From: Chitinophaga niastensis
GTDB taxonomy: Bacteria; Bacteroidota; Bacteroidia; Chitinophagales; Chitinophagaceae
Assembly (NCBI RefSeq): GCF_003014755.1
Contig: NZ_PYAW01000003.1
Span: forward strand, 434,001 to 498,000
DNA: 64,000 bases
Direction of reading: 5' to 3'
Positions 1 to 8,319 of this stretch are shown here, one piece after another (the first letter of the stretch is position 1; the number at the start of each line of letters is the position of its first letter). The notes beneath the pieces are model-generated. The model was not told where the DNA came from. It made no database searches and saw only the letters and a program-made list of their open reading frames with translations. The position numbers and the translations under genes were made by a program.

Positions 1-3000
1 ACACTTCCCTTATCCACGCTTACCACACTGTCCAGTATCGCATGCCTGTTGATCGTTTTTACTACGGCTGATGAACGGAAACGCATTTCTTCCGACTGCG
101 GGAACGGAATGGCAGAGGGCAATACCAGCGGGATAAAAAATGCCGGTACGATATCCGCATTGATACCAACATTCAGTGAAGTTGTTTTGGATACCTGTTC
201 ACGGAAGTCTGTCATCAATTCTATTTCCTTACCCATTACACCGCCGGTCAGTGTACCTGCAGCACCCTGCACCATTAACACATCATTATTCAAATGTTTT
301 TGTGCGGCTTTATCATCATCTACCCGGTAATAATATTTCGTGCTGGTCACCGGATTGGCGCCATCATTTTCCGGGTAAGATGCCTGCGATTTCATTTTGC
401 CATGCATATCGTTCAGCTCTACTTTAAAGCCTTGCGAAAGGGTCACATAATCTTTGGCATTCACACGGAAAAAACTGTTCAACTGTGGTTTATATCTTTT
501 TTTACTATACACATCCAGCGGTGTAAAATCAGTCAGGGTAGGGAAATCACGGCTGGTATAAAATTCTGTTTCTTCCCATCCATCAGCCGATTTTGTTTTG
601 TCGGCATTGATAGTACGTACCCGTACTTTACTGTAACCCACTACCGGTGCAGGGAAAAAGCATTCTCCCAAAGGTTCTTCCGAATACATGAGGTTAGCCG
701 GCGCCATTAAATTTGTTTTTTCATTCAGCTCTTTAGCTACCCTGAATGGGTTTTCATCTGCACCAATACCCGGCTCATAACTGGCTACCCCACTGCTGAT
801 AGTTACCTGTTTACCGTTAACATCTCCAGTTGTGGTGTAGTTATATTCCTTCCCGTAAGTGCTTTCCCGTTCTCCTGTCATTTTATTATAACTATCACTC
901 AACTCTACCCGCTTTACCCGTAACCCGCCGCCATAACGCTTAAAATCAGGTTGATCCAGGCGAATAAAAGAGTGGTTCAGGTCAGCATCTTTACACCAGC
1001 TTTGCCCTTTTGCAATTGTTTCAAATTTTTTGAAGATATCTACATATTGTTTGAGCGATGAAAATACTACCTGCACCATCTCCGTAAAACCTACGTCATC
1101 ACCCGTTTCAGAATTGGGATAGGCTTTGGATGGCAGGTTTAGCCGTAGAAACTGGATCGCTACTTTAGCAAACGGGCTACCGCCGTTCACCTCTTTTACT
1201 TTGATCCAGGCGCGGTTTTTATTTACCAGTCCTATGCTTTCAATATCAGCATACAAGGGAATCCATTCGTAATCATTCCCTGTTCTCCATTTATCAGTAA
1301 CGGGCATTTTTACAGACAACTTGAAATATAGTTGTGATATACCCTGCAAATAGCGGGTATTAAATTCGCCTGCATTTTCCACAGCGGTAGGTAAGTCTAC
1401 AAACACATACCTGTTTTCTGCAGTCTGACTGTATAAAGCACCTGAAGGAGCAGCACTTTCACTGGCAGCAAAACCAGCTATTTTGAATAACTGTGCGGCA
1501 CGTTTATTTTGTACATAAGCATAATCGTCTCCTTCATAAGTCACTTTTAGTTTTCCACCGGAAGGCAGTCTGATTTCTTCCAGGTTCCAGGCAGCCACAT
1601 TTTTAGCAGCTATAGCACTATCCTGCACGGCATAGGGATAATCCAGGTTGCCGAGGCCTCCGGGATTATTAGCAGGATCTTTATAGTTGCCCCAACGGTC
1701 ATAACGCGCAGGATTGTAATCGGGATTATTGGCGTTGTAATTAAATATATATGGATTACGTTTACGTCCGCCATTGTAACTAAACCATACTGCTTTCAGG
1801 GTGAGCTTAGCAGTACCCGGACCACTTATATTTTTACACAAGGCAGCATTCTGTGGATAGTACTCAAAAAATACCGACTTCACCGGTTTTGCATTTACCC
1901 CGTTTTTGATAAAATCTGATTTGGAATAGAGGTCTATTCTATCCAGCTTCCGCAACATTTTACCACCAGCCGTATTTAACCCGCCACTGCGATCCGCCAC
2001 ACTTACCACATCTTCTCTTGGTGAAATACGGAACAGCGCAATCATGTTTTTAGACGCGATAGAATTGGTATACCACAATTCCTTTTTACCGTAGATATAA
2101 GTACCCTTATCATCCCGGCTGTAGGATTTAAAACCTTCATTATAATTGGCCAGGTTATGTTCTGTGGAGTAAGGTACCCGCCAGCTGAAAGGATTATTTT
2201 CAGTGGTGATCTGCGTATAATTAAATTTAATGGCATCTCCCAGGTCATCGTCTGTAACACCGTCGCCGCGCAAGTCTACATAATCAGGCGATAAAATAGC
2301 CGTCAGTAAAAACGAATGCGGATAAGCAGGCGTAATCGTACGTGCGTAATAGTTATCCTTCCCTTTATTGTTGGAAACGCCATCATCTGTATTATCATAA
2401 CGGGTTAGCCCACGGTCCAGCAACGCAGCATCAGTTTGTTGTGCCACTGCCATGGTTGCTTCCTGTTGTTCTACATTATATACCGGTAAGCTATACACGT
2501 ATTTTTTACCATCAGTGTTCAACACATCTACTTCGGAGATGTGATTAGCCTTGCGATAACCTGATACACGCTGTATTTCTGTAACACCGGAAGGACAATT
2601 GGCTTCCGGATAACTGTTTTCAGGATAAGATTTAATCGTTTTTTCATAACCGTATCTATCTGCCTGTTCTGCAGTAAGACAAGTGGTCATTTGCGTACGT
2701 TTATCACGCTTGTTTTTTATGATCGGTGTATTAATATCGATGTATCCTGCCGGTTGCGCACTAATTACCTTTTCCAGTTGCGGTGCCAGCGAAACATTTT
2801 TGTCATCGCCTGTAAGCCGCGCGCGTACGAGGTCATCGCCACCAATGGCTTTATGAAAATCCTGGTCTGCGGCTGTTTGTTCACCGGGATTTTTTACATA
2901 TACACTTTCATAAGTGGTATCACTATCGGTAAAATCAACTTTGGGTAACAGATCGTTCTGTCCCAGCCATGCTTTATTCTCTGTACTTGCATCCACCATC

Positions 3001-4436
3001 ATCAGATCAGTACCAATATGCACATAACCTCCTGCGCCAATATCTACGGATAGTTTATCTGATCCGCTTTCTGTTTGCATTTTATGATCATGGATATAAC
3101 CAATATCACTTCTATAGGCCCTGAACATGCCGTTAATGCCTTCTCCCGATATACTAAATGCATCGTAGGTGTAGGCAGGAATGGCAATATGCGGGGTACT
3201 GCTGTAGTTAAAACATAATTCCTTTTCGCGGTTAAAATCCAGCAAGGCGCCGGCATCATTTTTCCCCTTTGTATAGTTCATATAACCATATGCAGGAAAA
3301 GATTTCTGTATATACGCCAGCTTCTGACTTTGTACAGTTCCGGTTATACCAAAGCCGGGCCTCACTCCCCATATTTCTCCTCCTACCTTTACACCAAAAG
3401 AATAGGTGCTATTTTTAAAAGGCATGCTGATGGTAGGCATATAAGATGGCACCGCAAATGAAATGCTGGCATTTACACCCGCACTGCTGTAGATATGATC
3501 GTCATTCGAATTTTTAAGCGCATACACCGATTGTTTTGCCTCTGCATGCAACTGCAACGCAGACATGCCAGCGCGGTTATTGTAGTTGCTACCAATGCTG
3601 GCGCCGTACACCTGGCTTTTATTATTGGAGCTCAGCCGGTATGCTATACTGGGCGATATATTGGCGCCATATTGTGAACTGGAAGTAATAGATAAAGAAC
3701 CGGTAAGTGTACCAGCTGCATTTTTACCACCACTCAATGCTGTGGAAATAGAAGGACAAATACCTGTTTCCACTCCCCAGCCCATATAGTTATTGTGTGT
3801 AACTCCCAATGTAAATCCGGCACTTACTTTTAGTGCGGCTGTATTGAGCCCGAGCAATTCCACATCAATATCTCCGGCTACACTGACTGTTTTATTTTCT
3901 TTGATAGATTCTATTTTGGTGATAGAATCCTGTCCGTTAAAATCGTCCGGCAAACCACGCATGGTACGGGTAACTGCACCGGGATTTACATTCCAACCAC
4001 AACCCACCCAGCTGGCTTCCTGGTCCATCGTAATGCCACTGTTGTAATGCAGCGACAGCGGGTAGCCACCCACATCCATCAATGGAATATTATAAGAAAA
4101 ATCTCCGGTAAATAAATCCACCATATTGCTGGCATTCACACTTTTGAATGATTGCATTTCCGGCTGTGTTGGGCCACCATAAGGCCTTCCAGCTGCTCCC
4201 TTTGTAGCAGCTGCTGCAACTACTGGTCCGGCGCTGTTGTTATGCATGCGTGAGGGTTCACTATCATTGGATATTTCCCCACCTGCATAGACGGTACTGG
4301 TAACAAATGAATGATCACCCCTGCTATGAAATCCATAAACAGCGGCTTTGAGGTCACCGATGTAACCCAGTGTCAGGAGATAAGCTAAAAAAAATGCAAT
4401 CTGATTCCTGTACCTGTTGCCTAACAATTGTACCAT
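1..4436 (-). CDS. RHS/YD-like giant secreted protein, C-terminus cut by window edge
   Basis: The minus frame is open from an ATG at 4436 to the left edge (about 1,478 codons) with no stop seen. The N-terminus has a hydrophobic signal-like segment. It is followed by a region recognisable from Bacteroidota RHS-type proteins: VDLFTGDFSYNIPLMDVGG, then HYNSGI, then WVGCGWNVNPGAVTR. Further on there are many beta-strand-like segments, but the RHS core and any C-terminal toxin must lie beyond the window. It is the last gene seen of a three-gene minus-strand operon, 35 bp after the secreted beta-sandwich gene. Proteins of this type are large, surface-exposed or secreted and often end in a variable domain. 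The exact role here is unknown. Confidence is high for the family and low for the function. Confidence 0.8.
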   Translation of the reverse strand, partial: MVQLLGNRYRNQIAFFLAYLLTLGYIGDLKAAVYGFHSRGDHSFVTSTVYAGGEISNDSEPSRMHNNSAGPVVAAAATKGAAGRPYGGPTQPEMQSFKSVNASNMVDLFTGDFSYNIPLMDVGGYPLSLHYNSGITMDQEASWVGCGWNVNPGAVTRTMRGLPDDFNGQDSITKIESIKENKTVSVAGDIDVELLGLNTAALKVSAGFTLGVTHNNYMGWGVETGICPSISTALSGGKNAAGTLTGSLSITSSSQYGANISPSIAYRLSSNNKSQVYGASIGSNYNNRAGMSALQLHAEAKQSVYALKNSNDDHIYSSAGVNASISFAVPSYMPTISMPFKNSTYSFGVKVGGEIWGVRPGFGITGTVQSQKLAYIQKSFPAYGYMNYTKGKNDAGALLDFNREKELCFNYSSTPHIAIPAYTYDAFSISGEGINGMFRAYRSDIGYIHDHKMQTESGSDKLSVDIGAGGYVHIGTDLMMVDASTENKAWLGQNDLLPKVDFTDSDTTYESVYVKNPGEQTAADQDFHKAIGGDDLVRARLTGDDKNVSLAPQLEKVISAQPAGYIDINTPIIKNKRDKRTQMTTCLTAEQADRYGYEKTIKSYPENSYPEANCPSGVTEIQRVSGYRKANHISEVDVLNTDGKKYVYSLPVYNVEQQEATMAVAQQTDAALLDRGLTRYDNTDDGVSNNKGKDNYYARTITPAYPHSFLLTAILSPDYVDLRGDGVTDDDLGDAIKFNYTQITTENNPFSWRVPYSTEHNLANYNEGFKSYSRDDKGTYIYGKKELWYTNSIASKNMIALFRISPREDVVSVADRSGGLNTAGGKMLRKLDRIDLYSKSDFIKNGVNAKPVKSVFFEYYPQNAALCKNISGPGTAKLTLKAVWFSYNGGRKRNPYIFNYNANNPDYNPARYDRWGNYKDPANNPGGLGNLDYPYAVQDSAIAAKNVAAWNLEEIRLPSGGKLKVTYEGDDYAYVQNKRAAQLFKIAGFAASESAAPSGALYSQTAENRYVFVDLPTAVENAGEFNTRYLQGISQLYFKLSVKMPVTDKWRTGNDYEWIPLYADIESIGLVNKNRAWIKVKEVNGGSPFAKVAIQFLRLNLPSKAYPNSETGDDVGFTEMVQVVFSSLKQYVDIFKKFETIAKGQSWCKDADLNHSFIRLDQPDFKRYGGGLRVKRVELSDSYNKMTGERESTYGKEYNYTTTGDVNGKQVTISSGVASYEPGIGADENPFRVAKELNEKTNLMAPANLMYSEEPLGECFFPAPVVGYSKVRVRTINADKTKSADGWEETEFYTSRDFPTLTDFTPLDVYSKKRYKPQLNSFFRVNAKDYVTLSQGFKVELNDMHGKMKSQASYPENDGANPVTSTKYYYRVDDDKAAQKHLNNDVLMVQGAAGTLTGGVMGKEIELMTDFREQVSKTTSLNVGINADIVPAFFIPLVLPSAIPFPQSEEMRFRSSAVVKTINRHAILDSVVSVDKGS

Positions 4437-4471
4437 AATGGTTTATTTACAATGTCTCTACTTTGGTTATA

Positions 4472-5587
4472 TTATTTACCTGCGAATTCGAACTTCATTT
4501 TCCATTTTTCCCCTGCTGCATCTGTTAGTTCAAATTCGTAGAAGTGGTTACGTTTAAATAATCCCGTGCCGGCCAGATCCACCACCACCTGGTTTTTGCC
4601 AGGTTTGAATTTTGGAAACAGTTCCTGCTGGAATGCGATGTCTGTATGTTTACCTGAGCTGATGTCTGTCAGCTTCATCACAAACAGGCTATCGTTGCTG
4701 TCATTATTAAATTCAAATTTCAATACCGACGTTACCGCAGCATATCCCTGTCCCTGCCCTTCTTTGAGGAGGCGGGAAAACACGCTACCGTCGCCGGCCT
4801 TATTATCTTTGCTGTCCGGATCTTTTAGAGTAAAAGTCCATACATCACTGGCTATCCGGGTGGCTGCGCTAACAGCAGTAATTTGCCAGGCATAAGGTTG
4901 TCCTTTTTCCAGCGTGCCCGCAAAGGAAGGATAGTTCATGAACGGAGCCGCCAGATTCGCTGCCGTATACACCGGCACATTACTATTCACCGCATCTTTG
5001 GGCGATTGCAGCTCATTCACTTTTACCAGCTTATATTCATAGGTGCAATTCTTGACTAACATGGCAGGAGCCGGTGGAATCCAGCTGAAGGAAGGATTGG
5101 TTTCTTTCAGTGTTGATTTATTTTCTGGTAAGACCAACTGCGGCGGAGATAATACTTCCACAGTGGCATCTACACAGGTGCTGCCTAAAACAAATCCCTT
5201 TTCGCTGCTGAAATTGTAACATACCTGGTAGCTGCCTACCGGTAAAAATCCATAGCCACCCAGGTTTATATCGGCAGACAATGCATTGTATACTACCGGC
5301 ATTACATCGGATACCTGTAACTGACGGGCACCGGGAGGTACCACCAGGTAGCCGGAGGAAGCTGTCAGCATACGCTGCCCGTTGATTTTGTTGATAATAG
5401 TCAGTGAAATATGACCACTTTCTGTAGCAGCAGCGGGATTAGCGATCATAATATTCCATAACAATTCTTTCTGGATCAGCCCACCGGGTGGTATGAATGC
5501 GTTAACGATGAGTTGCTGCGACATTGCCTGCATATAAAAAGTCAGGATAACTAACAGTGCAGCCATGTATTTTACAAACTTCAACAT
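4472..5587 (-). CDS. Secreted beta-sandwich (Ig/FnIII-like) protein, function unknown
   Basis: This 371-residue protein has a clear signal peptide (about residues 1-24, ending MSQ before Q). The first part (about 25-145) is beta-rich and reads like an extracellular adhesin fold. A second domain begins near SPPQLVLPENKSTL and has an FnIII-like pattern (FSWIPP, YAWQITAV). A third beta region forms the C-terminus. There is no catalytic motif. It lies 15 bp after the outer-membrane protein gene and 35 bp before the RHS-like gene, so the three are probably co-transcribed. I infer a periplasmic or surface accessory, perhaps a chaperone or adaptor for the RHS-like protein. I do not recognise a named family. 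Confidence 0.75.
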   Translation of the reverse strand: MLKFVKYMAALLVILTFYMQAMSQQLIVNAFIPPGGLIQKELLWNIMIANPAAATESGHISLTIINKINGQRMLTASSGYLVVPPGARQLQVSDVMPVVYNALSADINLGGYGFLPVGSYQVCYNFSSEKGFVLGSTCVDATVEVLSPPQLVLPENKSTLKETNPSFSWIPPAPAMLVKNCTYEYKLVKVNELQSPKDAVNSNVPVYTAANLAAPFMNYPSFAGTLEKGQPYAWQITAVSAATRIASDVWTFTLKDPDSKDNKAGDGSVFSRLLKEGQGQGYAAVTSVLKFEFNNDSNDSLFVMKLTDISSGKHTDIAFQQELFPKFKPGKNQVVVDLAGTGLFKRNHFYEFELTDAAGEKWKMKFEFAGK

Positions 5588-5602
5588 ATGCTTATAGTAT
5601 AT

Positions 5603-7822
5603 TTATTTAAAGAATGTTGTAAATCCTATTGTACCCATTATATTTCGATGTAAGGTGGCATACAGATCCGGGTAAAAACCGTAATCAACATTGACAGATA
5701 AAATGCCTGTCTTAGCCAGATTAGCTGTCAATCCACCATATCCACCCAGCTTTGCATTGTATTCAGCTGCAGCCATGCTGTTTATTTTGAATCCACCTTT
5801 TACCATTAACCGCTGCATCACCTGTGAACTCACATAACCATCAAACACCACATATTTATAGCGTGTATTTTGCAATACAGATGCGTTGAGCCCTGAGCTG
5901 TATTTCTCAAACTGAAATACCTGGTTCAAAATAAAATTGGTAGAATTACCATAGAAGATGGCTGTTTGCGCGCCTCCGCTTATAAAATGGTTGATGATAA
6001 TTCCGGAACTGGCCATAGCAACTCCCAGCTTATACTGATAATTCAGCATGGCGTTGAGCACCTGGTAGCGGTTCTGATAGATAGTATCGTTAATGCTTAC
6101 ATATTGATAAGAAGGGATGTAACCAACAGAAATGTAAGGCCACCTTCTTTTTCTAAACCCGGCCTGCACAGAAACAATAGTATTTTGTCCGCTGTAAACC
6201 TGCTGCACATATGGGTTTTGATAATCATTTTTCTTAACTGCCGCATTAATGCTCAACAAACGTCCAAAGAAATATTTCTCTGCCTGTACACCCCATAAAC
6301 TATTAGTAGCAGGAATCCGATAGGCATTAAAACCATAATAATTGATGCCATAATATTTATAGTATCCGCTGGCATTAAGCTGTAGCTGCGGCCAGTTTGT
6401 ATAGGCAGTCATACCGTAAGCCTTATTGGTATGATCATTCAGGTTAAAAATCTTACCTGACCTGGCAGTATCGGGATAAGTGCTTTGTGCTACTTCTGCG
6501 TTGAGCGTAATATTTTTTCTTACCCACTGCCCTGAAAGACTCACCCCCTGCACATTTTTATGGGGAGCTGCATTTGTTACTCCTGAGTAGGAACCACCTC
6601 CCATTTCCCCTCCAAAAAGTGATACCATTACATAATCGCTATTTCTTTTTCCCCAGCCAACACCGGTAGCGTATACAAAACTCGAAATGCGTTGTTTATC
6701 CTGTTTGAATACAAAATCACGTAAACCAAAATCTGTCCATCCCGCCTGCAGCATTACAAAAGCGTTGTTAAACTGGTATTCCGTGTTAATACCATTAATA
6801 GAAATATTCTGAAAATTCAACTGCGTGGAAGAAGGAAAACTTCTGCCTAATACAAGCCTGTTAAATCCTTCTATAAAAGTATGTTTGCGTTCAAGCGAGG
6901 TAGTATCAAAGTTTTTTAAAGAACTGCTATATTTTAATAAAAGTGCACTGTAATTTTTACTGCCCGATTGTAGAGAGCCCAGCATATTATTTACATCCGA
7001 CAGGCCGGCCTTATATTGATTACTAAGGCTATCGATGTTTCTTTTTACAGAATCGGTATAGTGCTTTCTTTTTTCATACCACGCTACAAATTGTTCCGCC
7101 TGAGAAAGTGAATCTTTATATTTCCCTGCCTCACCGGAGGCGAGTTGCCCGTATACATCTTTATTCGACACCATTTCTTTGCAGTGGATATACCGGCTCA
7201 CACATCCATCTGTTGATGGCAACACCAGCTCCGATTGCAGTTGCTCCAGGTTTTTAAGCTTATTTTCAAAAAGCCCTTTTAAAGCCTGGCCTTTTGAACG
7301 ATAGGTATTTTGCAGATTTTCCTGTCCCGCTTTTTCAGCCAGCGATGATATTTGATTACCCTTGAGATCAACCTGGAAATCAATGTAATTCCTGAAATAC
7401 GGTGAATTGGAATATCGAGCGTTCAGGGTAAGCCCTAACGGTATATCTTTAAATACAGAGAGATCTGTTTTATATGTCAAAAATTGCTGAACAATATCAC
7501 TGTAATCGTACACCCCTTCTACATGCGAAACATAATTGAGGTTGTAGGATAAATAATGATTGGATAATAACCGGTTGCTGGATAACGCTGTACGCGGAAC
7601 AGCCATACCAGGCAAAGTATCCTTTACTTTATTATTATGATGCCTGACTGAATCTTTCGCCACTGATTTCACGATCCGGTCCAGACGATCTTTTACAGCA
7701 GCCTTCCATGCACTATCATTGCGGTTACACCCGCACATAGTACTATCCTGTGCAGATGCATAAACAGTACACAGATGCAGACATGATACAAGGATAAGGC
7801 GCAGCACAAAAGAACGCTTCAT
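5603..7822 (-). CDS. Outer-membrane beta-barrel protein with central coiled coil
   Basis: The longest frame starts at 7855. I prefer the ATG at 7822, because it gives a standard signal peptide (MKRSFVLRLILV..., cleaved after ASAQ) and a 739-residue protein. After the signal come a short Cys-containing segment (CGCNRND), a charged stretch rich in K, E and Q (about residues 155-290) that looks coiled-coil, and a long C-terminal part of alternating aromatic strands. The C-terminus ends in Phe-Phe-Lys, as in many outer-membrane barrels. It is the first gene of the operon with the beta-sandwich protein and the RHS-like protein. I infer that it anchors or exports its neighbours. No family was recognised by name. 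Confidence 0.7.
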   Translation of the reverse strand: MKRSFVLRLILVSCLHLCTVYASAQDSTMCGCNRNDSAWKAAVKDRLDRIVKSVAKDSVRHHNNKVKDTLPGMAVPRTALSSNRLLSNHYLSYNLNYVSHVEGVYDYSDIVQQFLTYKTDLSVFKDIPLGLTLNARYSNSPYFRNYIDFQVDLKGNQISSLAEKAGQENLQNTYRSKGQALKGLFENKLKNLEQLQSELVLPSTDGCVSRYIHCKEMVSNKDVYGQLASGEAGKYKDSLSQAEQFVAWYEKRKHYTDSVKRNIDSLSNQYKAGLSDVNNMLGSLQSGSKNYSALLLKYSSSLKNFDTTSLERKHTFIEGFNRLVLGRSFPSSTQLNFQNISINGINTEYQFNNAFVMLQAGWTDFGLRDFVFKQDKQRISSFVYATGVGWGKRNSDYVMVSLFGGEMGGGSYSGVTNAAPHKNVQGVSLSGQWVRKNITLNAEVAQSTYPDTARSGKIFNLNDHTNKAYGMTAYTNWPQLQLNASGYYKYYGINYYGFNAYRIPATNSLWGVQAEKYFFGRLLSINAAVKKNDYQNPYVQQVYSGQNTIVSVQAGFRKRRWPYISVGYIPSYQYVSINDTIYQNRYQVLNAMLNYQYKLGVAMASSGIIINHFISGGAQTAIFYGNSTNFILNQVFQFEKYSSGLNASVLQNTRYKYVVFDGYVSSQVMQRLMVKGGFKINSMAAAEYNAKLGGYGGLTANLAKTGILSVNVDYGFYPDLYATLHRNIMGTIGFTTFFK

Positions 7823-8148
7823 AGGAAACATTAAATCATAAAACGAAAGGGTCAATACTTAGTACGGTAATGAATCAGGGATAAAAAATCATTAATTCTC
7901 GCAACATGAAAAAGGGTGATTTAGGTATATAATAGGGATACAAAAAGGAATTAACTGCCAGGACACATACTGTCGGGGAATTGAACCCGGCTATACTATA
8001 AACAAATAAGAAGCTCCCATAATAATCATAGGTACGGTACTGTTACACAAACGGAGCCATCATTATAAAATGCCTATAAAACCAACTCACATAATAAATG
8101 CTGCCAGGCATCTTTTCCTGGATGTAGTCCATTCTGAAAAGCACTTAC
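7823..8148. other. Intergenic region, no gene seen
   Basis: This is AT-rich spacer between divergent genes. No coding frame is convincing. A short segment at 7971-7991 reads on the minus strand like a tRNA T-arm (GGGTTCAATTCCCC), but no cloverleaf surrounds it. Confidence 0.5.
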
Positions 8149-8156
8149 TATCTTTG
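8149..8156 (+). promoter_or_regulatory. Candidate -7 box TATCTTTG for the effector-like gene
   Basis: The octamer matches the Bacteroidota -7 consensus TAnnTTTG. No clear -33 TTG was found at the usual distance, so this is a partial promoter call. It would give a 5' leader of about 160 nt that contains the hairpin at 8227-8257. Confidence 0.35.
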
Positions 8157-8226
8157 TCAATATTAACAAATATTTTTAATATAAAATAATTTTAACATGA
8201 AATTATTTTTAATATCATGCTAAACA

Positions 8227-8257
8227 GATGATTATTTTCTAACAGCAAATAATCATC
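8227..8257 (+). promoter_or_regulatory. Perfect 11-bp inverted repeat in the leader of the effector-like gene
   Basis: The left arm GATGATTATTT (8227-8237) and right arm AAATAATCATC (8247-8257) are exact reverse complements around a 9-nt loop. It lies about 60 bp before the ATG at 8320. It could be an operator or an mRNA leader hairpin. Confidence 0.5.
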
Positions 8258-8319
8258 TCCCTTACAGAAAATTGCTTAAATTAAAGGATGGCAAATCTTT
8301 AATCATTATCCCGGCAGCT

